Source: Alkalihalobacillus pseudalcaliphilus (GTDB lineage: Bacteria; Bacillota; Bacilli; Bacillales; Bacillaceae_D). From it: a DNA stretch of 64,000 nucleotides. The position numbers and the translations under genes were made by a program. Shown here one piece after another: positions 29,364 through 38,925 of this stretch. The notes under the pieces were generated by a model. That model had not been told where the DNA came from and did no database searches. It was given only the letters and a program-made list of their open reading frames with translations. The first letter of the stretch is position 1. Each line of letters begins with the position of its first letter. The stretch spans positions 612,766 to 676,765 of the forward strand of contig LFJO01000005.1 of the NCBI GenBank assembly GCA_001038565.1, given 5' to 3'.

Positions 29364-30305
29364 TTTCTTAACACGTACTTTAGGTAAAATCTTTTCTAAC
29401 TTGATGGTTGATTCATTTTGCCAAGTAGCCTCATTAGCAGGATCAAAGGCTTCTAAATATTTAATAACTTCACGCGTAATCGGTGTAGGTGTAGAGGCAC
29501 CAGAAGTGACACCGACTGTTTCAACGCCTTCTAACCATTCAACCTTTAACTCGCTTAAATCCCCAATTCGATAAGCACGAGTGCCGGCGATTTGCTCTGA
29601 AACTTGTGCTAAACGGTTGGAGTTATTACTTTTCGGATCGCCAACGACAATGACAAGGTCACACTCTTTAGCTTGCTCAGCTACGGCTTCTTGTCTAACT
29701 TGTGTTGCCATGCAAATTTCATTATGAATTTGGGCGTGAGGATAACGCTTCATCGCTTTTTTCATAATGTCTGAAACATCCCACTGACTCATCGTTGTCT
29801 GATTGGTAATAATTAATTTCTCAGACTGAATGTTAAGTGCGTCGACATCTTCTAAGGATTCAACAAGGTGAACGGCATCAGGAGCAACACCGATAGCTCC
29901 TTCTGGCTCAGGATGACCCTTTTTGCCGACATAAAGAACATGGTAGCCTTCTTTCGTTTTTTCACGAATTAAGTCATGTGTTCTTGTCACATCAGGACAT
30001 GTTGCATCCACAACAGTTAAACCTTTTTCTTGGGCTATCTTTCTAACTTCCGGCGAAACACCATGTGCGGTAAAGATAACGGTTCCTTTCTCAACTTGTT
30101 GCATAATCTCTAGTCGATTCGGTCCGTCTAAAGAAATGATTCCATCTTGCTCAAAAGCATCCGTAACATGCTGATTGTGTACAATCATTCCTAAAATATA
30201 AATAGGTCGTGGTAAATCTAAATTCTGTGCTGCCTGTCGAGCTAGCACCATCGCATCTACAACCCCATAACAATATCCACGGGGAGAAATTTTCAATACA
30301 TTCAT
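29361..30305 (-). CDS. ispH: 4-hydroxy-3-methylbut-2-enyl diphosphate reductase
   Basis: The 314-residue iron-sulfur enzyme performs the last step of the MEP pathway, giving IPP and DMAPP. The three cluster cysteines are visible in [15 protein letters not shown] and NEICMAT. HGVSP and the SNNSNRL region bind diphosphate. I chose the minus-strand ATG at 30305 ([12 protein letters not shown]), where AGGAGG is 7 bases upstream. The frame is open 11 codons further. ispG, the enzyme one step earlier, is at 42.4-43.5 kb in the same window. Confidence 0.96.
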   Translation of the reverse strand: MNVLKISPRGYCYGVVDAMVLARQAAQNLDLPRPIYILGMIVHNQHVTDAFEQDGIISLDGPNRLEIMQQVEKGTVIFTAHGVSPEVRKIAQEKGLTVVDATCPDVTRTHDLIREKTKEGYHVLYVGKKGHPEPEGAIGVAPDAVHLVESLEDVDALNIQSEKLIITNQTTMSQWDVSDIMKKAMKRYPHAQIHNEICMATQVRQEAVAEQAKECDLVIVVGDPKSNNSNRLAQVSEQIAGTRAYRIGDLSELKVEWLEGVETVGVTSGASTPTPITREVIKYLEAFDPANEATWQNESTIKLEKILPKVRVKK

Positions 30306-30376
30306 GACATGCCTCCTAAAATAAGAGCTCTTGTTCATTGATTTTTGTAGAACAAGATTTGTCTAGTTCGCCCTAT

Positions 30377-30405
30377 ATTATAATAGAGTTTGGTTCATGT
30401 GACAA
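30377..30405 (-). promoter_or_regulatory. Sigma-A promoter of ispH
   Basis: On the minus strand TTGTCA (30405-30400) and TATAAT (30382-30377) are separated by 17 bases. The transcript would begin about 70 bases before the ispH start. Confidence 0.75.
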
Positions 30406-30662
30406 TGAATAAGTCTCATCCTTGAGCAAACAAACCGTCCGAATCCCCTTAAAAAGTGGAAAGGTATCATTCATTCAGTCAGAGTTTTGGAGTTGGGTGT
30501 ATTTTAATCATGTAGGGACGTGTACTAGTTGAAATATGACAAAAAATATTAACATGGTGGAATAGAATCACAAAGCTTGGGGTGTTATACAAAACATAAA
30601 GCTTCCATCACAGATGGACTAAAAATATAACTAAGACTCTAAGTTCAATTAATAGGCAAACA

Positions 30663-30698
30663 AAAAGACACAATCAAAAGATAGTGTCTTCAAAATTT
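30663..30698 (-). terminator. Terminator of the CarD-like gene
   Basis: On the minus strand AAGACAC and GTGTCTT form a stem, followed by TTTGTTT, within 60 bases of the stop codon. Confidence 0.6.
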
Positions 30699-30720
30699 TG
30701 TATAAAAATTTGCCTATTTC

Positions 30721-31212
30721 CTAGAGGCTTTCATCAATTAAAGAACTGTCGATAAACTCATATGCTTGTTCTTCTGTCATATCATTCATCAGAACTAATT
30801 CACTTGCAATCATTTGTTTCGCTTTTTGTAAGTGATTACGATCTTGAATATGAAGACCATTAGAACGTTCGGTTTGTTTCTTAGAAAGAGAAGATATTAA
30901 ATGAGCGGCATCGATAATACTACCCGATTTCAATAAATTTTCTGTGTCACGAGAGAAATGGCTTGTTGATGGAGGGCTATCTGGACCATTTTGTAAGGCT
31001 TCAATTAACTCTTCAAGCTCTGCTTGATCAATAACCTTACGTAACCCCGATTGTTCAATCCTATTTTCTGGTAGCATAAGCTTCACATCAACTAATGGGA
31101 AATGGAGAATAAAATACGAATGAGTTTCACCTAAAACATTCTTTTCTTCAATGTTCTCAATAGTTCCTGCTCCATGATAAGGATAAACAACATGATCACC
31201 GACTTTAAACAT
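30721..31212 (-). CDS. CarD-like transcriptional regulator
   Basis: The 163-residue protein starts MFKVGDHVVYPYHGAGTI, the CarD N-terminal Tudor-like RNA-polymerase-interacting domain (about 1-60). A helical C-terminal domain follows, rich in charged residues and ending near EQAYEFIDSSL. CarD/CdnL proteins bind the RNA polymerase beta subunit and stabilise open promoter complexes, and B. subtilis YdeB is the nearest analogue I recall. I chose ATG 31212, since GGAGGA is 7 bases upstream. The ATG two codons earlier is almost on top of that site. Confidence 0.85.
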   Translation of the reverse strand: MFKVGDHVVYPYHGAGTIENIEEKNVLGETHSYFILHFPLVDVKLMLPENRIEQSGLRKVIDQAELEELIEALQNGPDSPPSTSHFSRDTENLLKSGSIIDAAHLISSLSKKQTERSNGLHIQDRNHLQKAKQMIASELVLMNDMTEEQAYEFIDSSLIDESL

Positions 31213-31320
31213 AGGCATTCCTCCAATTCCTGTAATATTCTTAGTATAACATAAAAAAATACAAAATAAAAATTTTACTATTTTGCTAAAGAAGTGTCAA
31301 CAAAAAAATTACTGGAATTC

Positions 31321-31959
31321 TTATACATATAGCTTTGGTAACGGGATTCCAGCTTTCGTTGTATCACTATAGCGATGGGTGGAATCTGTTAGAACTTCAG
31401 AATTGACCGTATTTGTGTCGGCAGGATCTAGGTCTGACGGTTGCTCTGCAATGGTAGAAGGGACAATTTCTGATTCGGAAAGGGGATTTACTCCGTTGTT
31501 ATCCATATTAAAGGCATTGGGGTCAAATTGATTTGCCATTTGACTTAGATCGTCATCACTTGAACGCATGATGCGCCACATAGTTGGTAAGTTACGAATT
31601 ATCGGTCCGTATTGTCGGACCATGGGCATTACTTGTTGGGTCAAACCTAAAATTCGTTGAGAGTTATCTATTATCGTCGAGAATTTCAGGGAGCTACCTG
31701 CCGCTTTCGTTAACCCTGATGTGCCAACATTACCTCCACCAAGTCCCCCAAATAAGCGGGAGAGCAATCCACCTTGCCGGGCTGCACCTTGAGTCGCTGC
31801 AGCTAAGCCATAAGGTGCAGACCCACCCATAAACGGTGCACCACCCATTGCATTTGGGAGCATCATGGGAGCTTGCATCGGCATTTGCATAAATGGAGAC
31901 ATTGGGAATGCTCCTTGTAAGGGCATAGAGGTTAACGGCGGGCCGAAAAATCTGTCCAT
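31321..31959 (-). CDS. yqfQ: VrrA/YqfQ family protein
   Basis: The 212-residue low-complexity protein has an N-terminus rich in Met, Pro, Gly and Ala, with MQMPMQAPM-type stretches. A conserved middle part reads KFSTIIDNSQRILGLTQQVMPMVRQYGPIIRNLPTMWRI in sequence (about residues 92-130), and the tail is acidic. It matches the YqfQ/VrrA family (PF14181), which lies beside cshB in Bacillus. Function is unknown. I chose ATG 31959, with GAGGTG upstream. The GTG four codons earlier overlaps that site. Confidence 0.82.
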   Translation of the reverse strand: MDRFFGPPLTSMPLQGAFPMSPFMQMPMQAPMMLPNAMGGAPFMGGSAPYGLAAATQGAARQGGLLSRLFGGLGGGNVGTSGLTKAAGSSLKFSTIIDNSQRILGLTQQVMPMVRQYGPIIRNLPTMWRIMRSSDDDLSQMANQFDPNAFNMDNNGVNPLSESEIVPSTIAEQPSDLDPADTNTVNSEVLTDSTHRYSDTTKAGIPLPKLYV

Positions 31960-32147
31960 AAATTTATTCACCTCATTAGTTTATGCGAGTAATTCTATTA
32001 TTATTAGTATGTAATCTACTTTAGATAGGTGCTTATCCAGAAATAGAAGGTAAATGTACCGAATCCAAGAACTTTATTCGCTTTTTAGGTTATAATTATG
32101 ATAAAATAATCTATTGCAAAGCCAAACGGATGAAAGTAGGAAAAATA

Positions 32148-33506
32148 ATGAGTATGAATAATTTTAAAAGGTTCGATTTAAAGCCTTATTTAATGGACGC
32201 TTTAAATGAGCAAAGAATTACAATGCCAACAGAAATTCAGGAGCGCTTAATTCCTGCGATTAGAAATAAACGTGATGTAATGGGACAGTCACAAACGGGA
32301 ACTGGAAAAACATTTGCTTTTCTACTACCGATTCTTGATATGATTGATGAATCAAAGGATGAATTACAAGTCATCCTTACAGCACCAACTAGAGAGTTAG
32401 CGAGTCAATTATTTGAAGAAGTAAAAAAATTGATTGAACATGCCCCGGAGGAGAACGCGGTAAAAGCCAAATTACTTGTTGGAGGGACTGATAAGCTTCG
32501 TGCGATTGAATCTTTAAAGCAAGCTCCTCATATTGTTGTGGGGACACCGGGTCGGATTCGTGATCTTGTAAATGAACAAGCACTTCAAGTGTATACAGCT
32601 ACAACATTAATTGTTGATGAAGCCGATCAAATGTTAGACATGGGCTTTATTGAAGATGTCGATTATGTCGCGGCGAGAATGGCTCCAGAATTACAAATGC
32701 TTGTTTTTTCAGCTACAATTCCTGAGAAGTTAAAACCATTTTTAAATAAATATATGGATAATCCTAAACATGTGCAGGTTGAACCAAAACATGTGACAGC
32801 ATCTACAATTGAGCATCGTCTTGTAGCTTTAAGACACCGCGATAAATTAGATTTTGTCGCAGATTTAGCCTCTTCTCTGAATCCATATTTTGCGATTATT
32901 TTTGCAAGTACAAAGGAGGAAGCGGATGAGGTAACCAAGGCTCTTATCTCTAAGGGCCTCAATGTTGGTTGTTTACATGGCGGCTTAAAGCCAAGAGAGC
33001 GCAAACAAGTCATGCGCCAAGTAATCGAGCTTAAGTTTCAATTTTTAGTGGCTACAGATTTAGCAGCTAGGGGTATTGATATAAAGGGTGTTAGTCATAT
33101 TATCAATTATTCATTACCGAATGATTTAGATTTTTATATCCATCGTGTCGGCAGAACTGGACGAGCTGGTGCAGACGGTATTGCTTATACCATTTATGAT
33201 TTATCTGACCAACAAAAAGTAGAAAAATTAATTCAAAAAGGCATTACCTTCACTTATTATGATTTTAAAAATGGCGATTGGAAGCAATTAGATAAACCAC
33301 CGATTGGTATGCCGGGTAAACGAGTGAACAAACGACAACCGGAAAAAACAAAGACTGAACCAAAAAGAAAGCAAGACGTAGCAAATACGGGCGGTAAAGC
33401 AAAAGCCAAGCCTAAAAAGGTGAAACCTGCTTATAAAAAGAAAGCACGATTTAAACAAGCTAAAGAAGAACAGCGTCAAAGAAGAGTCAAAAATAAAAAG
33501 AAGTAA
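32148..33506 (+). CDS. cshB: DEAD-box RNA helicase CshB
   Basis: The 452-residue helicase has motifs Q (PTEIQ), I (SQTGTGKT), Ia (PTRELA), II (VDEADQM), III (SAT) and VI (HRVGRTGRAG). A Lys/Arg-rich tail of about 70 residues suits RNA binding. CshB (YqfR) helps unwind structured mRNA and assemble ribosomes, especially in the cold. The start could be ATG 32148 or 32154, and the upstream site AAAGTAGG favours 32148. nfo follows after 24 bases in the same direction. Confidence 0.93.
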   Translation: MSMNNFKRFDLKPYLMDALNEQRITMPTEIQERLIPAIRNKRDVMGQSQTGTGKTFAFLLPILDMIDESKDELQVILTAPTRELASQLFEEVKKLIEHAPEENAVKAKLLVGGTDKLRAIESLKQAPHIVVGTPGRIRDLVNEQALQVYTATTLIVDEADQMLDMGFIEDVDYVAARMAPELQMLVFSATIPEKLKPFLNKYMDNPKHVQVEPKHVTASTIEHRLVALRHRDKLDFVADLASSLNPYFAIIFASTKEEADEVTKALISKGLNVGCLHGGLKPRERKQVMRQVIELKFQFLVATDLAARGIDIKGVSHIINYSLPNDLDFYIHRVGRTGRAGADGIAYTIYDLSDQQKVEKLIQKGITFTYYDFKNGDWKQLDKPPIGMPGKRVNKRQPEKTKTEPKRKQDVANTGGKAKAKPKKVKPAYKKKARFKQAKEEQRQRRVKNKKK

Positions 33507-33530
33507 ATGTTGATAAAGGGGAGAGGAACG

Positions 33531-34424
33531 ATGACTTTAAAGTTAGGCTCACATGTTTCCATGAATGGTAAAAAAATGTTACTTGGAGCAAGTGAAGAAG
33601 CGTTATCATATGGAGCAAATACTTTTATGATCTATACAGGGGCTCCTCAAAATACAAGAAGAAAACCGATAGAAGAGTTAAATATTGAAGCCGGTTTTGC
33701 ACATATGAAGGAAAACGGTATGACGGATATTGTTGTCCATGCTCCTTATATTATCAATATAGGTAATTCGGTGAAACCAGAAACGTTTGAGCTCGGTGTC
33801 AATTTTCTTCGTTCTGAAATAGAAAGAACAGAAGCACTAGGATCCAGACAAATTGTTCTACACCCAGGTGCACATGTGCAAGCTGGAACGGACGCAGGAA
33901 TTGCGAAGATTATTGAGGGTTTAAATGAGGTATTAACTGAGGATGGACCTGTTCAAATTGCATTAGAGACAATGGCTGGTAAAGGATCAGAATGTGGGAG
34001 AAGCTTTGAAGAGCTTGCTCGTATATTTGATGGGGTCAAAAGAAATGATCGTTTATCTGTTTGTTTTGATACTTGTCATACACATGATGCTGGGTATGAT
34101 GTTAGAGGAGATTTTGACCAAGTCTTAAATCAATTTGACAAAACAATCGGTATTGATCGCTTGAAAGTGCTGCATATTAATGACAGTAAAAATGTTCAAG
34201 GAGCGGCTAAGGACCGACATGAAAATATTGGTTTTGGTCATATCGGTTTTGAAGCTCTTCATAAAATTGTCCATCATCCACAGTTAACCGAAGTACCGAA
34301 AATCTTAGAAACACCTTTTGTAGGTGAAGATAAGAAAAACAAGCTAGCACCATATAAATTTGAAATCGAGATGTTGCGTAGCGGAACTTTTGATGAAAAC
34401 TTCCGAGAAAAGATGTTCCAATAA
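33531..34424 (+). CDS. nfo: Endonuclease IV
   Basis: The 297-residue TIM-barrel AP endonuclease has three zinc ions and repairs abasic sites. Metal-site motifs visible are [53 protein letters not shown] and ILETPF. In B. subtilis nfo (yqfS) is expressed in the forespore under sigma-G and protects spore DNA. I chose ATG 33531 with GGAGAGG upstream. A further 8 codons are open. A terminator shared with yqfT follows. Confidence 0.96.
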   Translation: MTLKLGSHVSMNGKKMLLGASEEALSYGANTFMIYTGAPQNTRRKPIEELNIEAGFAHMKENGMTDIVVHAPYIINIGNSVKPETFELGVNFLRSEIERTEALGSRQIVLHPGAHVQAGTDAGIAKIIEGLNEVLTEDGPVQIALETMAGKGSECGRSFEELARIFDGVKRNDRLSVCFDTCHTHDAGYDVRGDFDQVLNQFDKTIGIDRLKVLHINDSKNVQGAAKDRHENIGFGHIGFEALHKIVHHPQLTEVPKILETPFVGEDKKNKLAPYKFEIEMLRSGTFDENFREKMFQ

Positions 34425-34445
34425 AACAGATGGATTATAAACAAA

Positions 34446-34492
34446 TTAAAAGATACCGTTGTCTATCATTGACAGTGGTATCTTTTGATTTG
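34446..34492. terminator. Bidirectional terminator between nfo and yqfT
   Basis: AAAAGATACC and GGTATCTTTT form a 10-bp stem with inner GTC/GAC pairing and T tracts in both directions. Confidence 0.85.
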
Positions 34493-34516
34493 TGGTTTAA
34501 CATATCTTTAGGGTAA

Positions 34517-34780
34517 CTAGAGGTATTTATTAAATTGCTGCATGAGCTGTTGAACAACACTTGCAACATGTGGGTCAACTTCAGTTTGCAAACGATGCAA
34601 AATGCGATGGATTTGCTCTGTATTCGCCACATTTATTTTTTCTGAATGGACAATGTGTAAGACATGTTCAGCCTGTTGTTGGGTAATGGGAATTTGATGC
34701 TGCTGTGCCAATTGAAGTAAATCTGAAGTTGTTAATGAATTAACTTTATGATTAACGAGCTGCTGCATAATCGGATTCAT
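34517..34780 (-). CDS. yqfT: YqfT family protein (DUF2624)
   Basis: The 87-residue protein begins MNPIMQQLVNHKVNSLTTSDLLQLAQQHQIPIT and is rich in Gln and His. It matches in size, character and position the DUF2624 protein YqfT that follows nfo in B. subtilis, but here it faces nfo instead of following it. Function is unknown. I chose the ATG at 34780, where GAGGAGG lies 10 bases upstream. The frame runs on to 34954, but the extra part is a phenylalanine-rich artefact that overlaps the kinase start region. Confidence 0.78.
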   Translation of the reverse strand: MNPIMQQLVNHKVNSLTTSDLLQLAQQHQIPITQQQAEHVLHIVHSEKINVANTEQIHRILHRLQTEVDPHVASVVQQLMQQFNKYL

Positions 34781-34956
34781 GTACAAAAAGCCTCCTCGTT
34801 GAAAAAAGATAATTAAGTATATGCAAATAAATAAAAATAAGAATAAAAAAAGGAAATCATTCCATTTATCGCGAATATCTGAAATGAGTGAAATGAAAAC
34901 AAGAACGGTGTAGGTAGTTAAATCTTGGAGTAGAGATAAAGGGAGAGGCTTCATTT

Positions 34957-36084
34957 ATGGATAACCAAAGGGTGAATAGTCAATTTGTCCCTAAGGACAC
35001 AAGAAGAATGACGATTGAACCAACGAGTGATCAATATCCTTTTCCTCCTGCTGAGCTTTGGGAAATGGACCAAACAAATGATTTGAAATATATCGAAGAA
35101 CTTGAAATTGCTTATATCAAAGTTGATACTCATTATCATGTAAAGAAATGGAACCAGCTTTTTTTAGATATTGTGGATATCACAAAATCTGAACTCATTT
35201 ATGAACGGCTTAACACTTTAGCAGATCAATCTTTTTTAATGGAACGTATGTATGATTTATTAAACCAATCTCTCCAATCAAAGAGGGTGGAAGTCAATCA
35301 CTATGAGGATAAAGAGACCATTCTCCATTTAAGAGCCTTACCAAATGAAGATTTATCGGCCGTATATATATTAGTAGAAGATCGATCTATTCAAAAGCAA
35401 TTTGAGAACTTATTAACCTTTCATCACCAAATGGAAGCTGTTTCCCATATTGCTGCAGGTGTTGCACATGAATTGCGAAACCCATTATCGGTCATTAAAG
35501 GTTTTTTTCAATTAGCTCAATTAACCAATGAATACCAAAAATATTATGATACAATTCTTGCTGAATTAAATCGTATGAATGCCATCATTGAAGATTTTTT
35601 ATCAGTATCACGAAGAAAGATGGAGCGGAAATTACAGTCGCCCGTTGAAATTTTACAATCGCTTGTTGAAATTATGAAGGCTGAATGCCTTTTACACAAT
35701 GTTGAATTTTCAATGCACCTGAAGGAAACGGCTCTACAAATTAATGTGAATGAATCGATCATCAAACAGATTATGCTCAATCTGTTAAGGAATTCGATAG
35801 AAGCGTTTGGTAAATCAAATGATAAAAGAGAATTTGAGGTGAATACAGAAATAAATCGTGATCATTATGTTGTTTTCATTCGTGATAACGGAAAAGGGAT
35901 GCCGAAAGAGGTGCTTCAGCAGTTAGGGAAGCCGTTCTTTACAACAAAAGCGCAAGGCACAGGCATTGGAATTCCTTTGTGTAAAAAGATGATTGAAGAC
36001 CATGGTGGCACGTTTAAAATTGAAAGTACGTTTAACGTAGGAACAACGGTTATTTTGTCGGTTCCGTTATTTGAAGCTAATTGA
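34957..36084 (+). CDS. Cytosolic orphan sensor histidine kinase
   Basis: The 375-residue protein has no membrane segment. An N-terminal PAS-like region (about 45-150) precedes a HisKA domain with H171 in VAHELRNPLSVIKGF. The HATPase domain has an N box (LNLLRNSIEAF), a G1 box (DNGKGMP) and GTGIGIPL. It resembles phosphorelay kinases of the Bacillus sporulation type. No response regulator is adjacent, so it may feed Spo0F or another distant partner. That is inference. GGGAGAGG precedes the ATG. It is divergent from yqfT. Confidence 0.88.
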   Translation: MDNQRVNSQFVPKDTRRMTIEPTSDQYPFPPAELWEMDQTNDLKYIEELEIAYIKVDTHYHVKKWNQLFLDIVDITKSELIYERLNTLADQSFLMERMYDLLNQSLQSKRVEVNHYEDKETILHLRALPNEDLSAVYILVEDRSIQKQFENLLTFHHQMEAVSHIAAGVAHELRNPLSVIKGFFQLAQLTNEYQKYYDTILAELNRMNAIIEDFLSVSRRKMERKLQSPVEILQSLVEIMKAECLLHNVEFSMHLKETALQINVNESIIKQIMLNLLRNSIEAFGKSNDKREFEVNTEINRDHYVVFIRDNGKGMPKEVLQQLGKPFFTTKAQGTGIGIPLCKKMIEDHGGTFKIESTFNVGTTVILSVPLFEAN

Positions 36085-36345
36085 ATAAGCGTCTAGAATT
36101 GGTATATTCGCCTAAAAAATTGTATGATTTATCCAAGTAATATATAAATTTCTAGTGGAATAAGGTAATTATGGAGTATACAAGAGTAAATAAGAGTAAT
36201 TTCAAGAATGAACTTGAATAGAAAGTTATATAAAGCTTTTTTTAGCGAGGTTGGATCAATAACCTTTCATATTAAGGTTGTAGAAAAGCGCTATATTCGT
36301 TAAGCTGTAACAGCTATATTAATGTTCTCTTAACGGAGGGATAAA

Positions 36346-37047
36346 ATGAAAAAGCTCATATGGATTAGTGGCAGTGTGCTAGTGTGCCTATTAGTTGGAA
36401 TTTTTGCTGTGCAAAATAAACAGCTTCAAAATAAATTGGTGGTAGCAGAAGAGAGAAATGAAGAACTTAAAATTGAGCGCGAAATGGCGGAAATGAAAAG
36501 TTATTTTGAAACGAAACCTATTGATTCCGAAATCGTGCTTAATTATGCATCGTGGGTGCAATCTAAGCAATTAGCGGAACAGCTATATAAAGATAGTAAT
36601 GGCTTGTTTCAAAAAGAGTGGGGCCTTTTTCTAGGTGAATTAGCTCAGAAAAAGAATATTGACCCATATATTGTTTATGAACTTCTCAGAACGGAAACTG
36701 GAAATACGTTTGACCCTTCGCTGGTTGGTCCTGAAACAAAATACGGTCATGCTTATGGAATGGCTCAATTTATGAAAAATACGGCACCGTGGATTGCGGA
36801 TATGGCTGGACTTGAATATCAAGATGAACTACTGTTTGATCCGCTTTATTCCATTCAGCTATCAATTGAATATTTAAGTTTTCTTATTGACAGATATGAC
36901 GATTGGGATCATGCTTTAACAGCTTACCATCGAGGGATGTATGGTTTAGAAGCTTACATTGAGGAAAACGGTCATGCGGAGAGTGTCTATGCTGTAGAAA
37001 TTCAAGATAATGCTAACCAATTTGAACAAATCGTTTTTAAAGATTAA
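36346..37047 (+). CDS. Membrane-anchored lytic transglycosylase-like protein
   Basis: The 233-residue protein has an N-terminal membrane anchor (about 4-22) and a coiled-coil stretch (27-55). An SLT-type lysozyme-like domain follows from about residue 95. The putative catalytic glutamate lies in ELLRTETGNTFDPSLVG, followed by YGMAQFMKNTAPWIA and ALTAYHRGMYGLEAYI, the usual SLT motifs. It would cleave peptidoglycan glycan strands outside the membrane. ACGGAGGG precedes the ATG. It is a single gene, with no terminator visible right after it. Confidence 0.8.
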   Translation: MKKLIWISGSVLVCLLVGIFAVQNKQLQNKLVVAEERNEELKIEREMAEMKSYFETKPIDSEIVLNYASWVQSKQLAEQLYKDSNGLFQKEWGLFLGELAQKKNIDPYIVYELLRTETGNTFDPSLVGPETKYGHAYGMAQFMKNTAPWIADMAGLEYQDELLFDPLYSIQLSIEYLSFLIDRYDDWDHALTAYHRGMYGLEAYIEENGHAESVYAVEIQDNANQFEQIVFKD

Positions 37048-37094
37048 TAAATGTTTATGGTCAGTCACGATGAGGGGGAACCTTGTTGTGGCTT

Positions 37095-37165
37095 TTTCTT
37101 TGTGTGAAAGTGTACTTAGGATCGATAGTTTGTGCCTTGAAGTTAGCTGGTTGTTTGTGGGTAGC
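37095..37165 (+). repeat. Family 2 repeat fragment
   Basis: TGTGTGAAAGTGTACTTAGG and TTTGTGCCTTGAAGTTAGCT match 44040-44090 and, inverted, 63835-63880. The fragment lies between the transglycosylase-like gene and the zinc operon promoter. Confidence 0.55.
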
Positions 37166-37189
37166 TAGAAATACGGTGGGAAAAAAACA

Positions 37190-37218
37190 TTGGAATTACA
37201 TGAGATATGCTTTATAAT
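37190..37218 (+). promoter_or_regulatory. Sigma-A promoter of the zinc transporter operon
   Basis: TTGGAA (37190-37195) and TATAAT (37213-37218) have 17-base spacing. A Zur-type operator overlaps the predicted start of transcription. Confidence 0.6.
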
Positions 37219-37231
37219 AGATTCAGCTTAT

Positions 37232-37252
37232 AAATCGTAATGATTCTTAAAT
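37232..37252 (+). promoter_or_regulatory. Zur box
   Basis: AAATCGTAAT-G-ATTCTTAAAT matches the B. subtilis Zur consensus AAATCGTAATNATTACGATTT. The left half is perfect and the right half imperfect. It lies just downstream of the -10, where bound Zur would block transcription when zinc is plentiful. This is direct support for zinc as the substrate of the transporter. Confidence 0.75.
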
Positions 37253-37278
37253 GAAGAGAAGAATTTGGAGGCTGACTT

Positions 37279-38055
37279 ATGTCACAGTTACTAGAAGAAC
37301 ATATTGCTCCGATTGAAGTGGATGGATTGACCTTTCGGTATGGTCATCAAAATGTTCTTGAAAATATATCTATTAAAGTTGAAAAAGGTTCTTTCTTGGG
37401 TTTGGTTGGCCCAAATGGTTCAGGGAAGTCAACTTTAATTAAATTAGTATTAGGATTATTAAAAACAGATGTTGGCACTATTCGTTTGTTTGGGAAAGAT
37501 TTAGTCAAATTTCATGAGTGGGATAAAATTGGATTCGTGTCACAAAAAGCAAATAGTTTTAATAGTGGTTTTCCAGCAACCGTTTTTGAGGTTGTTTCGA
37601 TGGGGCTATTTGGTAAAATTGGCCTGTTTCGTTTCTTTAATAAAAAGCATAAGGAAAAAGTAATTGAAGCGATTAAAAGTGTAGGCATGGAAGATTATAT
37701 GTATAAAAATATCGGGCAGCTTTCAGGTGGTCAGCAACAACGTGTCTTTATTGCTCGTGCGCTTGTAAGTGAGCCTGAGTTATTAATTTTGGATGAGCCT
37801 ACTGTCGGGGTAGATACACAAAGTGTGCAGCAATTTTATTCGATGTTGAAAAAATTGAATAAAGTTAAAGAAATTACCTTGCTACTTGTTACGCATGACA
37901 TTGGTGCAATGACGGATTATGTGACAGATGTAGCGTGTTTAAATAAGACCTTGCACTTCCATGGTCATTCTGATGAATTTATGGCGGATCCAGACCTTTC
38001 GAAAATGTATGGACATGATGTCCACTTGATTACACATAATCACGGAGGGCATTAA
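37279..38055 (+). CDS. znuC: Zinc ABC transporter, ATP-binding protein
   Basis: The 258-residue ATPase has Walker A GPNGSGKS, signature LSGGQQQR, Walker B LLILDEPTVGVD and a switch histidine in VTHDIG. Its C-terminus carries several histidines (HFHGH, HDVHLITHNHGGH), common in zinc transport ATPases. The Zur box upstream and the zur gene downstream make zinc the probable substrate. A permease follows after 3 bases. Names znuC and adcC are used for this family. No substrate-binding protein gene is present here. Confidence 0.88.
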   Translation: MSQLLEEHIAPIEVDGLTFRYGHQNVLENISIKVEKGSFLGLVGPNGSGKSTLIKLVLGLLKTDVGTIRLFGKDLVKFHEWDKIGFVSQKANSFNSGFPATVFEVVSMGLFGKIGLFRFFNKKHKEKVIEAIKSVGMEDYMYKNIGQLSGGQQQRVFIARALVSEPELLILDEPTVGVDTQSVQQFYSMLKKLNKVKEITLLLVTHDIGAMTDYVTDVACLNKTLHFHGHSDEFMADPDLSKMYGHDVHLITHNHGGH

Positions 38056-38058
38056 GGT

Positions 38059-38925
38059 ATGATTGAAGCTTTTTTACGATATGATTTTTTACAAAATGCA
38101 CTATGGGTTGGCATCATGGTTGGTTTCTTAGCACCGATTCTTGGTGTGTTTTTGGTTGTCAGACGCTTATCACTGATAGCGGATGCTTTATCTCATATTA
38201 CCTTATCAGGAATTGCATTTAGCTTGTTGTTAGGGAAATCTATTCCTTTTTTTTCAATGCTTAATCCTTTGTATATAGGGATGGTGTTTTCTGTAGGAGG
38301 AGCATTGTTAATAGAGCGATTAAGAAATTCCTTCCGACATTATCAGGAAGTCGCCATTCCCATTATTTTATCAGGTGGAATAGGTCTTGGTGTTTTATTT
38401 ATTTCGTTAGCTGATGGTTTCAATAATGATTTATTTAATTATCTGTTTGGTAGTGTGATGGCCGTAAGCCGTTCTGATGTTTGGACGATTTTATTCATTA
38501 CTCTAGTAGTTAGCTTTGTTTTAGTTGTGTTTTATAAAGAGTTCTTTTTTCTAAGTTTTGATGAGGAACAAGCTACCGTAAGTGGCTTAAATAGACGTTT
38601 TTTTCATATTCTTTTTATCGTAATGGTCGCCTTAGTAATAGCGGCATCTATGCGTGTGGTAGGGATTTTACTTGTATCATCATTAATGACTCTTCCCGTT
38701 GCAGCAGCGATTCGTTTTGCTCGTGGTTTTAAGCAAATGTTTATCTATTCAGTCCTATTCTCACAAATATCAGTGTTAAGTGGCCTTATGGCGGCTTTTC
38801 AGCTAGATATAGCTCCTGGTGGAACAATTGTACTAATAGCTGTAATCATCTTTATAGGTGCTGTATCATTTGAAAAAATTAAACATGGAAAAGTTGTACA
38901 TCGCTTTATCGGACGAGCTGGTTAA
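38059..38925 (+). CDS. znuB: Zinc ABC transporter permease 1
   Basis: The 288-residue permease has eight to nine membrane helices and is of the ABC-3 (ZnuB/MntC-type) family (PF00950). It shows RRLSLIADALSHITLSGIA and the coupling-region VLVSSLMTLPVAAAIRFA-like segment near residue 220. It starts 3 bases after the ATPase gene, so the two are translated together. A close paralogue is encoded 455 bases further on. Confidence 0.88.
   Translation: MIEAFLRYDFLQNALWVGIMVGFLAPILGVFLVVRRLSLIADALSHITLSGIAFSLLLGKSIPFFSMLNPLYIGMVFSVGGALLIERLRNSFRHYQEVAIPIILSGGIGLGVLFISLADGFNNDLFNYLFGSVMAVSRSDVWTILFITLVVSFVLVVFYKEFFFLSFDEEQATVSGLNRRFFHILFIVMVALVIAASMRVVGILLVSSLMTLPVAAAIRFARGFKQMFIYSVLFSQISVLSGLMAAFQLDIAPGGTIVLIAVIIFIGAVSFEKIKHGKVVHRFIGRAG

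Larger units (their letters stand above)
30306..30720. other. Gap between ispH and the CarD-like gene
   Basis: A 415-base stretch holding the ispH promoter at its left end and the terminator of the CarD-like gene at its right end. The middle (about 30420-30650) is AT-rich, and I see no gene or repeat in it. Confidence 0.5.

Noticed and set aside
34781-34954. N-terminal extension of yqfT with a hydrophobic stretch
   Set aside because: The extension is a phenylalanine/leucine-rich translation of an AT-rich intergenic stretch. The internal ATG has a strong GAGGAGG site and matches the YqfT family length.
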